Shown here: piece after piece, positions 52,830 to 61,606 of the stretch
How positions within the stretch are numbered: position 1 is the stretch's first letter
How the letters are laid out: each line of letters begins with the position of its first letter
Assembly (NCBI RefSeq): GCF_003859945.1
Contig: NZ_RQYM01000003.1
Coordinates: forward strand, 94,691-158,690
Reading direction: 5' to 3'
Length of the DNA stretch: 64,000 nucleotides
From: Leucobacter sp. OH1287
Lineage (GTDB): Bacteria > Actinomycetota > Actinomycetes > Actinomycetales > Microbacteriaceae
Translations under genes and position numbers: made by a program
Notes under the pieces: generated by a model
Told to the model about the DNA's origin: nothing
What the model saw: only the letters and a program-made list of their open reading frames with translations
The model's database searches: none

Positions 52830-54929
52830 ATGGCAATTATCTGGAGCAGCTATGCGGGGCATTATCGCGTCGGTATCGATGTTGCAGTGTCCGGCGATTT
52901 AGCGACCTTGGCAGTGTACGGTGAGAACCAGTCTGGGTACTCGCATGCTTGGCATTCGACCATACACTTTACCGGTGACTGGTCAGGCTCAAAGCAGGTG
53001 CACGTGTCAACCGGGCTCGGCACCAGCTTTCACGAGCTGCACCGTACCCAGATCCGATTCACCGGGACTCGCAGCTTCGCGGTAACGATGAGCATTCCCT
53101 ATTGGGGTGGAACTGTGTATGTTGCGCGGTCGGTGACAATCTCACCGCCCGCGCAGCATCCTAAGCAGCCGACAGGGTTGAGAGTGCAAAGGTCGAGTGA
53201 CACAGTGCATGTCCTGAACTGGGCAAATACTGAACACTACGATGCCGTGCAGGTATTCCGTAGCAGCGGCGACGGCAACTACTATCAGATCGCTGCACCG
53301 ACAGGGAACCCTACAACCTACACGGACACTTCTACGAAAGCAAACGAGCGCTACTACTACAAGATTCAGGCGGTGCGGCAGGGACTGGGCAGCGGCCTGA
53401 CCGCTGCTGCCGGTCCTGTGTTCACTACACCGGCGGCACCGACCGAGGTGGCGGCAGCTCGCGTTGGATCCACGATCCAGATTACAGCCAAAGGACAAAA
53501 CACTTGGGCTAACCGGTACGATGTGCAGGATGTCTCGGGAACTGTGATCGCCACTAACGTGGCATTACCTTATACTCACACTAACCCAGCGGCGACCACC
53601 ACTCACAAGTATCGTGTGCGAGCGCGTTTAAGCGGGACGACCGGGACGCTGACTAGCGCCTGGTCAAATCAGTCTAACGCCGTCACTTTAGTGTCCCCTC
53701 CGGCAGCACCGTCGGTGGGATCCACCCCTCCGGCGAAAACAGTCGCTGGGGCAGTGAGATTCGCGTGGAGTCATAACAGTACAGACACCTCGAAACAGGA
53801 ACAGTTCCAGATATCGATCCTCGACATATACGGATCCGACGATGAACAGATTTACACTGGCACCGGCAGCGTATCTGAATATGTCAGGAATCTACCGGCG
53901 AGTGAATATTACTGGAAGGTGCGCACCAAGGGCGCGCACAGCGACTACTCGCCGTGGTCGCGAACTCAAGTGTTCCAAGCGATCACTAGACCAGTCGTGC
54001 AAATCTTGGAGCCGTCCGGGACACACTGGATCGACCCCAAGCTGACGGTTAACTGGCGGTACACACAGCCGGAGAATGAGCGCCAGAGTGAGTACGAGCT
54101 GCAGCTCGAAACAAGCGACGGCAACGTTGTTGAGACCCTGACCGGGAATGGTGAGCTCACTCGGGCAGTGTTTAACACTCTGCTGCTCAACAACACCGCC
54201 TATCGTGTGCGAGCTCGTGCAGCTTCATCGGGGATCTGGTCAGACTGGTCACCGTACTGGAATCTGAATGTGCGATTTATTCCGCCGGCCATCCCCTCTG
54301 CGGCTGTAGCTTGGGATGATCGGCTGGGGCTCGCCGAAATCGTAGCCACCCGCAACAGTGGCACGGTTTCGACTGTGAAAATGTCTGTGGAAAGACTGGA
54401 CGACCACGGATACACCCTTATCGCTGAGAATCTCACCCAGCAGAGCAACAACCTCACTGATCCCGAAGCATACTCTAGCGGAGCCACAACATACCGTATT
54501 ACTGCGTATGCTGCCACTGGCGCGACATCCGTTAAAGAAGTCACACTGCAGGCAGATTCAAGCTCGATATGGATCGGCGGGGGCAGCAGCTATTCAGAAA
54601 TAGCTAAACTGCACTTCGACCCGGAGCTGAGCATCGAGACCGGAAGGCTGCGTACCACACACCGGTTCTCAGGGCGTCCCAAACCTGTCTCCTACGCTTC
54701 AGCTCAGCTCACTAACACGATCAAAATCTCAGGGCACCTCCTCGAGGAGGACACTCTCAATAGTGCTTTGAGTCATGTTGAGCGAGTCTGCACGGATCCG
54801 TCACCGATCCATCTGTATCGGGATCCAACCGGGCGTCGAATATACGGAAACCTGTCAGCGCTTTCGCTGACAAGGATAGCCGACCAGCTCTGGTCTTACT
54901 CCCTGTCCATCGAGGAGACAGACCACTAG
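52830..54929 (+). CDS. minor tail protein with fibronectin-III-like modules
   Basis: 699 residues. Modules of FN3 type (PKQPTGLRVQRSSDTVHVLNWANTEHYDAVQVFRSSGDGNYYQI, TPAAPTEVAAARVGSTIQITAKGQ, PPAAPSVGSTPPAKTVAGAVRFAWSHNS) are followed by a distal-tail-like C-terminal domain (FSGRPKPVSYASAQLTNTIKISGHLL...YGNLSALSL). Probably surface-exposed at the tail tip, host attachment related. Confidence 0.85.
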   Translation: MAIIWSSYAGHYRVGIDVAVSGDLATLAVYGENQSGYSHAWHSTIHFTGDWSGSKQVHVSTGLGTSFHELHRTQIRFTGTRSFAVTMSIPYWGGTVYVARSVTISPPAQHPKQPTGLRVQRSSDTVHVLNWANTEHYDAVQVFRSSGDGNYYQIAAPTGNPTTYTDTSTKANERYYYKIQAVRQGLGSGLTAAAGPVFTTPAAPTEVAAARVGSTIQITAKGQNTWANRYDVQDVSGTVIATNVALPYTHTNPAATTTHKYRVRARLSGTTGTLTSAWSNQSNAVTLVSPPAAPSVGSTPPAKTVAGAVRFAWSHNSTDTSKQEQFQISILDIYGSDDEQIYTGTGSVSEYVRNLPASEYYWKVRTKGAHSDYSPWSRTQVFQAITRPVVQILEPSGTHWIDPKLTVNWRYTQPENERQSEYELQLETSDGNVVETLTGNGELTRAVFNTLLLNNTAYRVRARAASSGIWSDWSPYWNLNVRFIPPAIPSAAVAWDDRLGLAEIVATRNSGTVSTVKMSVERLDDHGYTLIAENLTQQSNNLTDPEAYSSGATTYRITAYAATGATSVKEVTLQADSSSIWIGGGSSYSEIAKLHFDPELSIETGRLRTTHRFSGRPKPVSYASAQLTNTIKISGHLLEEDTLNSALSHVERVCTDPSPIHLYRDPTGRRIYGNLSALSLTRIADQLWSYSLSIEETDH

Positions 54930-54962
54930 CGGTCAACCCACTATGTTAGGGGAGCGAACCAA

Positions 54963-56024
54963 ATGGTAATCACACAAAAACTTGAGACAGCACGCCGCCC
55001 ATCATGGACCGTCGACCTGCTGGACGAAAAAAACCGTTTGATTCGCTCCCTTGACGAAGTGATCTCAGGCAGCATTGAGCTGTCCGCGACAACGAAACTC
55101 GGTGGATCCGGCACCCTCACAATCTCAGGCGAAACTCAAATCGACTGGCTGAAACACCGTGTGCGCATAACCTACAACCCCGGCATCGCAGGAGTCACCG
55201 AATGGGCTGTCGCCACAATGCTGGTCAGCTCACCCACAATGAAACACAACGAGCATGGCAGAACCTATGAAGTCGCGCTCCTTTCAACGCTCGCAGCAAT
55301 CGACGAGGACACCACTGACTCCACATACTCCCTCGCCGCGGGCACACCCATCATCGACACCGTCAGCAAGGTCGTCCGCTCCGCAGGCGCCACTCAAATC
55401 GCAGCAACACCCAGCACCGCAACCCTGCGAAGCAGCATGATGTGGCCAGCCGGAACCTCAAAACTGAAAATAGCCAACGAACTCCTCGACGCCGCAAACT
55501 ACTGGAGCCTTAAAACCGACGGCTATGGCAGAACTATCATCGCCCCATACACGAAACCCTCAGCCCGAACCCCAAAATACAAATTCCAGCAAGGCAGCAA
55601 CGCAATACACAGCAGCGAATGGACCCGCGAGCAAGATACCTCCTCAGTTCCAAACCAATGCATCATCACCACCTCCGGCGATGACAAAACCCCCGCGCTC
55701 GTAGGAATCGCAAGAAACGAAAACCCTAACAGCCCCTACAGTTACCAAGCCCGCGGACGATGGATAACCATGACCGAAGAGGTCAGCGAGATCGCAACAC
55801 AAGAAGCAGCCAACGCGCTCGCCGCAAGACGGCTGCTAGATCGGATGACTCCTGTCGCGAAGATTAGCGTACAACACGCCATCCTGCCGCTAGAGCCAGA
55901 TGACGCGATCGAATTCAGCGACTCTGGCCATAACGTTAAGGCGACAGTGCAGCGGATGAGCTTCGACCTGTCGTATGACAGTCTTTGTCGAGCTGACTGG
56001 AGGGAGATCATCAATGTGGGCTGA
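54963..56024 (+). CDS. tail-associated hub protein (Gp37-like)
   Basis: 353 residues. WTVDLLDEKNRLIRSLDEVISGSIELSATTKLGGSGTLTISG and the beta-rich body with LKIANELLDAANYWSLKTDGYGRTIIAPY match the siphovirus ReqiPepy6 Gp37-like tail hub group. The last third shifts in codon style near 55.82 kb. Overlaps the next gene by 11 nt. Confidence 0.8.
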   Translation: MVITQKLETARRPSWTVDLLDEKNRLIRSLDEVISGSIELSATTKLGGSGTLTISGETQIDWLKHRVRITYNPGIAGVTEWAVATMLVSSPTMKHNEHGRTYEVALLSTLAAIDEDTTDSTYSLAAGTPIIDTVSKVVRSAGATQIAATPSTATLRSSMMWPAGTSKLKIANELLDAANYWSLKTDGYGRTIIAPYTKPSARTPKYKFQQGSNAIHSSEWTREQDTSSVPNQCIITTSGDDKTPALVGIARNENPNSPYSYQARGRWITMTEEVSEIATQEAANALAARRLLDRMTPVAKISVQHAILPLEPDDAIEFSDSGHNVKATVQRMSFDLSYDSLCRADWREIINVG

Positions 56025-56625
56025 GCTGAAAACGATCATCTCTGATCTGCGCAGCAGTGTGGAGAGCAAGCCCGAACTTCGGTGGGGGAGAATAACCGCA
56101 GCGGATCCGCTCACACTAAAACTCGACGCCGACAGTGACGCATTACACGGGACACCTGCTACTGTCTTGGACGGACTAACCTCCGGCGACCGCGTGCTTA
56201 CTGTAATCCAAAACCGTAAAGTGACCGTGATCGGCAAAGTCCCCGTTAAGAAACCAAAGCCGAGCACCGACACCGGCTGGCATAATCTCAAGCTCGCGAG
56301 AGGATGGAAAACCGTCACCGGGCATACACCCCGCGCCCGTGTCCGCAACGGCACATTATTCGTGGAGGGTGCCGCCCGCCGTGAAGCCGGAGGCTCCCTA
56401 ACACATATTGCTACCTTGCCAGCGCAGGTGCTATCGAAAGTGACCGGCAGTAAAGACAGCTTCGTGGGCACATTCTCAGCGCTAAAAGCTGGCGGCGGCC
56501 ACGCACACGGTGAACTGTACCTGACCACGTCATCTGGCGTGATTGGTACTGGCGACTATACAACCCTCGACCTGTATGCGGGCTGGGTCGTGCCACTCAC
56601 TTTCACAATCAGTGCAGACCAATAA
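56014..56625 (+). CDS. tail/baseplate protein with OB-fold-like domain
   Basis: 203 residues from ATG 56014 after GGAGGGAGATC. RWGRITAADPLTLKLDADSDALHGTPATVLDGLTSGDRVLTVIQNRKVTVIGKV resembles the OB-like domain of phage baseplate spike proteins. The rest is beta-rich. Position after the hub fits a tail-tip component. Confidence 0.65.
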   Translation: MWAELKTIISDLRSSVESKPELRWGRITAADPLTLKLDADSDALHGTPATVLDGLTSGDRVLTVIQNRKVTVIGKVPVKKPKPSTDTGWHNLKLARGWKTVTGHTPRARVRNGTLFVEGAARREAGGSLTHIATLPAQVLSKVTGSKDSFVGTFSALKAGGGHAHGELYLTTSSGVIGTGDYTTLDLYAGWVVPLTFTISADQ

Positions 56626-56648
56626 CCCCGACATAGAGGAGAACCCGA

Positions 56649-57164
56649 ATGAGTAAATACCTCACCCAATACGAACTGCAAGGCAGTGCACAGCTGCAAC
56701 GCCGAGTCGCCGCCTGCGCCGCCAGCCTCGGAGTGAAAGACCCCGACGGTTTCGCCTACGACCACCGGTGGCGCCTCGCAGTCACACCCGGTTGGGTGGA
56801 ACTCTACGATGCCGAGGCAGCACAAATGCCGGAACCTGAAACTGAATACACTGCTGAGGATTACCCGGATCCGTCGTGGGTTATCCCCGATGAGCAGATC
56901 CTCGATGTGGTGCAGGCAATCCTGGCAGAACAAGCAGCAGCAGCGGGCAGCTCCACCGCTGCGCCTGGTGACAGTCTTGCGCCTGGTGACAGTCTTGCGC
57001 CTGGTGACGGTTCTACGCCTGGTGACACCCCCACAGCTGACCCCGGCGCGCTCGCCGGCGAAAATGACAACCCGGAAGATACAGCAACGGCCGGGGAAAC
57101 CCCGGCCGCAACCGCCGAACCAGCAGAGCCTGGCATAGCAGGCGATAACGCGGACGCTAGCTAG
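56649..57164 (+). CDS. tail-region protein with repeat-rich acidic tail
   Basis: 171 residues. Folded N-terminus (about 1-90, LTQYELQGSAQLQRRVAACAASLGVKDPDGFAYDHRWRLAVTPGWVELYDAE) with an Asp/Glu/Pro-rich segment, then tandem APGDSL units and an Ala/Glu/Pro-rich end. Unknown role; may be a fibre-associated or late accessory protein. Ends 4 nt into the convergent lipoprotein gene. Confidence 0.6.
   Translation: MSKYLTQYELQGSAQLQRRVAACAASLGVKDPDGFAYDHRWRLAVTPGWVELYDAEAAQMPEPETEYTAEDYPDPSWVIPDEQILDVVQAILAEQAAAAGSSTAAPGDSLAPGDSLAPGDGSTPGDTPTADPGALAGENDNPEDTATAGETPAATAEPAEPGIAGDNADAS
56961..57029. repeat. 18-bp tandem repeat
   Basis: Four units of GCGCCTGGTGACAGTCTT type, the last two diverged, encoding APGDSL-APGDSL-APGDGS-TPGDTP. 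Copy number could vary in frame. Confidence 0.9.
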
Positions 57165-57799
57165 TCAACGCGGTAGGCTGCCTGCAAGTTAAAACCGGGG
57201 AGATATAGACGGTTTAGCTCTCTGTAGTCGTACTCAGAGTACTGCTCGTACTCTGAAGTAACACCTGCCGGACAGTACGCCCAACCACCGCGCGCGTTAC
57301 CCGGATAGTGTGGGTCGGTGGACTGCATTTCTCCGCGATAACAGCCCGTATCTTCAAGCACCGGATTATCTAAGTGCCACTGATCACGAGAGTTACTCTC
57401 ACCGCCAGGAAACCAACTTATATAGTGCGTGTCAGCTATCGGGTAGCTGACCGTGACACAGTGCTGCGCGTATTCAAGGTAATAGCACCAATCACCGTTA
57501 ATCCACTGGGCAATCGTCTCCGCTGGTACGGCATCACCGATGTTTAGCCCCGCGTTTGAAGTCGCTCCGTCATTACCGGTTGCTCCGCTACTGCCGCCGC
57601 TGCTGCCGCTCGTGTCTTGTTTGTCTGTGTCGGTCTGCTTCGTGGTGTCTTTTTTGGCGTCACTTTTCTTGTCGTTTGACTTCTTGCTGTCGCTGCTCTG
57701 TTTATCGTTCTGTGGTGGATCCGCCGGTGTGCTGCAGCCGCTTAAAACTGCAAGGGCGACACAGAGGGTTGCGAGGGTCGCACCAAGTTTTTTGTTCAT
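57161..57799 (-). CDS. antisense lipoprotein, probable moron
   Basis: 212 residues. Lipoprotein signal peptide MNKKLGATLATLCVALAVLSGC with lipobox LSGC (Cys22), a Ser/Lys/Asp-rich linker (about 30-80), then a Cys- and aromatic-rich domain (WINGDWCYYLEYAQHCVTVSYPI...HYISWFPGG...GGWAYCPAG). Good RBS (AGGAG). It reads against the late operon just before the lysis genes. Lysogen-expressed surface lipoproteins at such sites often block superinfection; function here is inferred. Confidence 0.75.
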   Translation of the reverse strand: MNKKLGATLATLCVALAVLSGCSTPADPPQNDKQSSDSKKSNDKKSDAKKDTTKQTDTDKQDTSGSSGGSSGATGNDGATSNAGLNIGDAVPAETIAQWINGDWCYYLEYAQHCVTVSYPIADTHYISWFPGGESNSRDQWHLDNPVLEDTGCYRGEMQSTDPHYPGNARGGWAYCPAGVTSEYEQYSEYDYRELNRLYLPGFNLQAAYRVD

Positions 57800-57845
57800 T
57801 GGGGGCTCCTGAAGGGGGGTTGCATGTCTGTTCTTTGATTCTACG

Positions 57846-57863
57846 CCCTGAAAAAGGGTTTTT
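57846..57863 (+). terminator. short hairpin with T5 tract
   Basis: CCCT-GAAAA-AGGG followed by TTTTT, ahead of the endolysin gene. Stem only 4 bp, so activity is doubtful. Confidence 0.3.
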
Positions 57864-57921
57864 GACCGCTGTTATCAAACAGATACAGAAAAGCTACTCA
57901 ACCGTTATGAAAGGAGAAACG

Positions 57922-58626
57922 ATGAGCTTTAATCTTGATGCGTGGTTTAACGCAATCAGAGACAAACACATCGATGTTGACGGAGCCTTGGGCGCGCAAT
58001 GTCACGATGTGTTCCTGTCTTACCTGCTGGCGCTTGGGGGTGTTAAAAATGATGGGCACGCGCCTAGAGATGGATCCACGCACTATGTTTGGACAGACTT
58101 TCCGAATCACAGACCAGGTCTAACACGTATCTTCACTAAACACGCTGGAGCTAACATCCAGCGAGGTGACGTTGTGTTCTATAGCCATTATCCGTATGCG
58201 GGCACACATGTTGCGGTTGCACAAACCGGAGTCAGGTCTGACGGCACATATGTGGGCATTGATCAGAACCCTAATACTGTTCAGTCGAGGCCACTGCCCA
58301 CAAGCGGCATAGTCGGCGTACTGCGCCCCAAGCAGCACATACTCGGCAATACCCCTAGCAAACCATCCCCAAAAAATAACCCAACAGATCCACAAGAGGA
58401 GGACGAAATGAAAACAGCAGGCTTCTTTTACCGTAGAGGCGGCGACCTTATCTGCATCATCACAAACCCTGTAAGCGGGCTTTTCCACGAGTATGCAGCA
58501 AATGACGGAGTCTACAACAGCAAGATCGCTACCGCTTTTGGTACAGGCGACTTCCCTGAGATCAGCGTTTCTCATGCACGCAAGCTCGAGGAAGACATGG
58601 CAAAAGTCAGGGAGGGGAAGCGATGA
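57922..58626 (+). CDS. endolysin, CHAP-type amidase/endopeptidase
   Basis: 234 residues from ATG 57922 after GAAAGGAGAAACG. CHAP domain at about 15-140: QCHDVFLSYLLAL with catalytic Cys27, RGDVVFYSHYPYAGTHVAVAQTG with His, and VGIDQNP. A Pro/Asn/Lys linker leads to a small C-terminal domain (GFFYRRGGDLICIITNPVSGLFHEYAAND), likely wall binding. Longer upstream frames run through unrelated sequence and are rejected. Confidence 0.9.
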   Translation: MSFNLDAWFNAIRDKHIDVDGALGAQCHDVFLSYLLALGGVKNDGHAPRDGSTHYVWTDFPNHRPGLTRIFTKHAGANIQRGDVVFYSHYPYAGTHVAVAQTGVRSDGTYVGIDQNPNTVQSRPLPTSGIVGVLRPKQHILGNTPSKPSPKNNPTDPQEEDEMKTAGFFYRRGGDLICIITNPVSGLFHEYAANDGVYNSKIATAFGTGDFPEISVSHARKLEEDMAKVREGKR

Positions 58627-58706
58627 CCGAGACACAACCGTTTTTCGTCGTCCTGGACGAAGCCGACATTGCCCTACCACAGGCGCGCGTTAGCGGGCTA
58701 GGATAA
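58623..58706 (+). CDS. 27-residue small ORF after the endolysin
   Basis: ATG 58623 overlaps the endolysin stop (ATGA); MTETQPFFVVLDEADIALPQ... to TAA 58706. Supported only by coupling and operon packing. Confidence 0.3.
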   Translation: MTETQPFFVVLDEADIALPQARVSGLG

Positions 58707-58730
58707 ACCACGACTGGAAGGGGTGGCGGA

Positions 58731-59204
58731 ATGTTTCGAAAGTTTAAAACCGCGAAACAGGCACATTTTCTGGCCGCAATCGGTGTCACGCAGGTAGCGC
58801 TTGGCGCAAGCTACATGGATCCCAGCAACCGAGCGCCTGGTGGACTATGGGCAGTGGAGGTTATCCCTGTGCTACCGTGGATCCCCGGGGTAACTCTGCT
58901 GGTGACCGGCGCGCTCGCACTAACCGCTGCCGCGTTACGCCGAAGACTCCTATACAAGTGGGCTTTCAGCTTCGCGATCTTCCCGTACAGCGTACTCGCC
59001 ACAACCTTCCTGGTCTCCTCGATCGTGGACGCTCACTTCTCTGGATGGGTGTCCGCGATCAGCTACGCGGGGCTCGCGGCGGTGGTATGGCTAGCAGCCA
59101 ACGTGCTCGATTGGCCGCGCGAGTTCGAGAAGCTTGTCGACGATACGGGGGAAAGGGGTAACCGTGGAACTAGCGCTCGCGATAACCGCGCCGCTGCTGA
59201 CTAG
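58731..59204 (+). CDS. phage membrane protein in lysis cassette
   Basis: 157 residues with four transmembrane helices (about 12-30, 42-67, 75-98, 104-125) and a charged cytosolic end. Ribosome-binding site AAGGGG. Found between endolysin and holin, so a holin-like or accessory lysis membrane protein. Confidence 0.65.
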   Translation: MFRKFKTAKQAHFLAAIGVTQVALGASYMDPSNRAPGGLWAVEVIPVLPWIPGVTLLVTGALALTAAALRRRLLYKWAFSFAIFPYSVLATTFLVSSIVDAHFSGWVSAISYAGLAAVVWLAANVLDWPREFEKLVDDTGERGNRGTSARDNRAAAD

Positions 59205-59514
59205 CGTGATACCTGCGCTGCTTGTGTTTTGGGGGAATAGCAAAAGCCATCGCACCGAAAAGGGGCAGCTCGTAGCTACAAGCGTCGCCGCCGCTGCCGG
59301 TGAATGGCGTCATTTGTACGACGCCATGAACGAACGTGTCGGCAGACTCGAACGCGCGAACGAAGAACTGCAAAAGCGCCTAGTGGAGCAAGAGCTGTAT
59401 AAACGGCTACTCCAGGAGGAGCTCGACGCAGTATTTCACTGGATCGAGGGCGGCATGAAACCTCCACCGCCGCGCCGCCCCTCATTTTTGAAGAAAGGAA
59501 AAACCAATGTTTAA
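59164..59514 (+). CDS. single-helix membrane protein with coiled coil (lysis cassette)
   Basis: 116 residues from GTG 59164 (GGGGAAAGGGGTAACC upstream). One N-terminal helix (about 4-23), then a coiled coil (EWRHLYDAMNERVGRLERANEELQKRLVEQELYKRLLQEELD). Overlaps the 3' end of the previous gene by 41 nt and the holin start by 8 nt. Holin-like topology II or spanin-like accessory, by context. Confidence 0.6.
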   Translation: MELALAITAPLLTSVIPALLVFWGNSKSHRTEKGQLVATSVAAAAGEWRHLYDAMNERVGRLERANEELQKRLVEQELYKRLLQEELDAVFHWIEGGMKPPPPRRPSFLKKGKTNV

Positions 59515-59743
59515 GAAACGCTTTTGGAAAGACGCTGCAGAGCGTGCCGTGAAGACCGCAGCACAGGTAGCGGCCGCAACCCTCGGCGCCAACGCCGCGG
59601 GACTGCTCGACGCTGACTGGGTTGGTGTCGCCTCTGTCTCCGGCCTCGCGGCGGTGCTGTCGCTACTGACCTCGGTAGCTTCAGCTCCACTCGGCGACGC
59701 TAATACCGCGTCAGTGGTTCCGGCGCCGAAGCACGCAGGCTAG
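59507..59743 (+). CDS. holin, r1t type
   Basis: 78 residues. FWKDAAERAVKTAAQVAAATLGANAAGLLDADWVGVASVSGLAAVLSLLTSVASAPLGDANTASVV follows the r1t-type holin pattern (two helices joined by a DxDW turn). Last gene of the phage late operon. Confidence 0.9.
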   Translation: MFKKRFWKDAAERAVKTAAQVAAATLGANAAGLLDADWVGVASVSGLAAVLSLLTSVASAPLGDANTASVVPAPKHAG

Positions 59744-59794
59744 TGTGACATTCACCAGGCGTAGCAGTTAGCGTGTGTTGTCCGGGACAACATT

Positions 59795-59841
59795 TGCCCC
59801 TCTTGGGGGAGTCTAGGCTCCTCTAAGAGGGGCACTTTTTT
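59795..59841 (+). terminator. late operon terminator
   Basis: Perfect 10-bp stem TGCCCCTCTT/AAGAGGGGCA (59795-59804, 59825-59834) with nested GGAG/CTCC and a following T6 tract at 59836-59841. Confidence 0.9.
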
Positions 59842-59896
59842 GTTGCCCAAAACCTGCTTAAAGGGCACAGGTCGCAGGTTCAAACAGATGTTGTCC

Positions 59897-59922
59897 GTCC
59901 AGGTTTGGGACATCATGGCAAA
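59897..59922. repeat. integrase arm-type site, right copy
   Basis: 26-bp motif matching 23 of 26 positions of the copy at 27356-27381. A related near-palindrome TGTTGTCC-GGGACAACA stands at about 59776-59792. The gene-free stretch 59744-60336 is made of terminator, arm sites and att core. Confidence 0.65.
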
Positions 59923-59933
59923 TGTTATTGATT

Positions 59934-60054
59934 GTTACAGCTTGTTATCGAATGTTACAGATTGCTACAAGTCGAAATTGTCTAAACCGGCTACAGCCGT
60001 AGAAAACACGGGGAAAATGTTACAGCTTGTTATCAATTGTTACAGATTGCTACA
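59934..60054. repeat. 36-bp direct repeats beside attR
   Basis: Copies at 59934-59969 and 60019-60054 (start GTTACAGCTTGTTATC) differ at two positions and contain further TGTTA/TTGTTACAG sub-repeats. Likely accessory or arm-type sites of the integrase-excisionase complex. Confidence 0.75.
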
Positions 60055-60079
60055 TCATGCAATATTGCCCCCTGTCTCT

Positions 60080-60142
60080 CAGGGGGTCGTCGGTTCAAAT
60101 CCGGTCATCCCGACCAAAACAGCCTAAACTTCGTTGATTTTC
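60080..60142 (+). other. attR core of prophage 1 / left att of element 2
   Basis: Exact 63-bp copy of 27251-27313, containing the 3' part of tRNA-Pro without its 5' half. The sequence just upstream (CCTGTCTCTCAGGGGG) still resembles the anticodon arm. A second integrase begins 195 bp further on. Confidence 0.93.
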
Positions 60143-60336
60143 TGCGGTTTTTCTGCACTCTGCGGGGTGGTTTTTGGTCACAACCACACCTGTTAGATAG
60201 CGTGACGCGGCATAGGGTGGAATAGGGGCACACAACCCGGCTACTCCCCTAGAAAACATTAGGAAGTAGCCGCCCGCGAGAGTGCATAGGGTAGCATGCG
60301 TGGTAATACGTCATTGTGACCCAATTGTGACCACTT
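60143..60336. other. putative left attP arm of element 2
   Basis: Gene-free 194 bp with paired short repeats: GCATAGGGT twice (near 60209 and 60283) and TTGTGACC twice (near 60314 and 60326). These differ from the prophage 1 arm sites, so the two integrases may share the core but use different arms. Confidence 0.45.
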
Positions 60337-61566
60337 TCACCCCGCCAGCTCCAACGCCCGCCGCTCCGCTACACGATCCACAACCTCGTCTAACCTGTCA
60401 GGCAACAGGTGACCGTAAGTATCGAGGGTTTCACTCGCGTTCGCGTGCCCAAGCATACGCTGCAGCACCTTAATATCAGCACCGGCGGCGATAGCGTGAC
60501 TCGCTGCGGTGTGCCGTAGCTTATGGATCGTTATCCCCCGCCCCGGGTCTATACCCGCTATCGTGAGTGCGGGTCGCCATACCCGATTCCCCCAGTTGGA
60601 ATAGTTGAGCGCGTTCGTGTTCGCTTTATTCCTGAACACCCACCCGCGCGGATCCGACAAAAGCAGCGGGGCAAGCTCGCTGGTGATAAAGTCAGGGAAC
60701 GCTACCGTCCGCGGTTTACCGGTTTTCGGCGGGGCGAGCACCGGCAGATTATCTGCACCCAGCGACCAGGTAGCTGTGATGTGGATCCGCCGCCGCACGA
60801 GATCAACGTGTTGGGTCTGTAACGCTAACGCTTCACCGATACGGATCCCGGTTACCGCTAAAACATATACGAGCGCCCGGTCGCGGTGCAGTCCCGTAAC
60901 TTGTTTTGCCGCTTCGGCGACCTGTTCTATTTCCCGATACGACAACACCGGCAGCTGTTCCAGCTCTACGGGGCGGGGGACAGCGACGAGCGCTACAGGG
61001 TTGTTGGTCAGCCACCCCTCCTGGTGTGCGTACCGGATAGCGCCGCCGAATGTTTTCTTCACAATATGCTGGATTGTGCGCGCTGCAAGCCCACGCGCTT
61101 GTAACGTGGTTACCCATGCTTGGATCTGCTGCCTAGTGATTGTGTCAATCGTCACCTCACCCCAACGCGGCAGTACATGATTCCTAAGCTCTAGCCGATA
61201 CCGGCGAATAGTGCTCGCCCGCGTCCCCGCCTTACCAGCCAACCATATCTCAGCCAACTGTGCGAACGACTGCCGCATGAATCGATCTGGCGCGGTTGCG
61301 GCTTTTAACTGTTTTTCGATTTCGTTACGGTGTTGTTCGGCTTCTTTCCTGGTGTCGTATTGTTTGCTGCGGCGTTGCCCGTCTTGGTTGATCCATTCTA
61401 GCCGCCACCGTTTGCCGATCATGTAGCGGCTGGTTCTAAAGTGGGCGGGTAGGGTTTTGAGGTTGCGGAGTTGTCCTGGGGTTGGGGTGAGGCGGGTTGT
61501 TGTGCCGTCGGGGAGTGTTGCTGTTGCGGTTTTCACCCAACGGTCGGTGATCCATGTTTTAGCCAT
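60337..61566 (-). CDS. tyrosine integrase of element 2
   Basis: 409 residues from ATG 61566 (the frame opens earlier, but MAKTWITDRWVKTATATLPDG aligns with the prophage 1 integrase start). Catalytic signatures: AVTGIRIGEALAL, HKLRHTAASHAI, LGHANASETLDTYGHLLPD. Transcribed toward att. Paralogue of the 27394-28710 integrase. Confidence 0.94.
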   Translation of the reverse strand: MAKTWITDRWVKTATATLPDGTTTRLTPTPGQLRNLKTLPAHFRTSRYMIGKRWRLEWINQDGQRRSKQYDTRKEAEQHRNEIEKQLKAATAPDRFMRQSFAQLAEIWLAGKAGTRASTIRRYRLELRNHVLPRWGEVTIDTITRQQIQAWVTTLQARGLAARTIQHIVKKTFGGAIRYAHQEGWLTNNPVALVAVPRPVELEQLPVLSYREIEQVAEAAKQVTGLHRDRALVYVLAVTGIRIGEALALQTQHVDLVRRRIHITATWSLGADNLPVLAPPKTGKPRTVAFPDFITSELAPLLLSDPRGWVFRNKANTNALNYSNWGNRVWRPALTIAGIDPGRGITIHKLRHTAASHAIAAGADIKVLQRMLGHANASETLDTYGHLLPDRLDEVVDRVAERRALELAG

Positions 61567-61606
61567 TTTTTGCTTGCCTGCTTTTGAGGTAGTGACAGTA
61601 ACTGTT

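Larger units (their letters stand above)
27251..60142. mobile_element. prophage 1, complete temperate siphovirus (about 32.9 kb)
   Basis: Bounded by the 63-bp att repeats. It carries integrase, lysogeny switch, early genes, replication, terminase, HK97-type head, tail with tape measure, lysis cassette and right attP arm in standard order. All expected structural functions are intact, so it looks inducible. Structural genes read rightward; integrase, repressor and three moron-like genes read leftward. Confidence 0.95.

Noticed and set aside
56961..57029. CRISPR-like repeat
   Set aside because: Contiguous 18-bp units without spacers inside a coding region; ordinary tandem repeat. No CRISPR array or cas gene seen anywhere.
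60071..60117. Second tRNA-Pro
   Set aside because: Only the 3' part from the anticodon arm is present; D-arm and 5' acceptor strand are missing, so this is the att copy.
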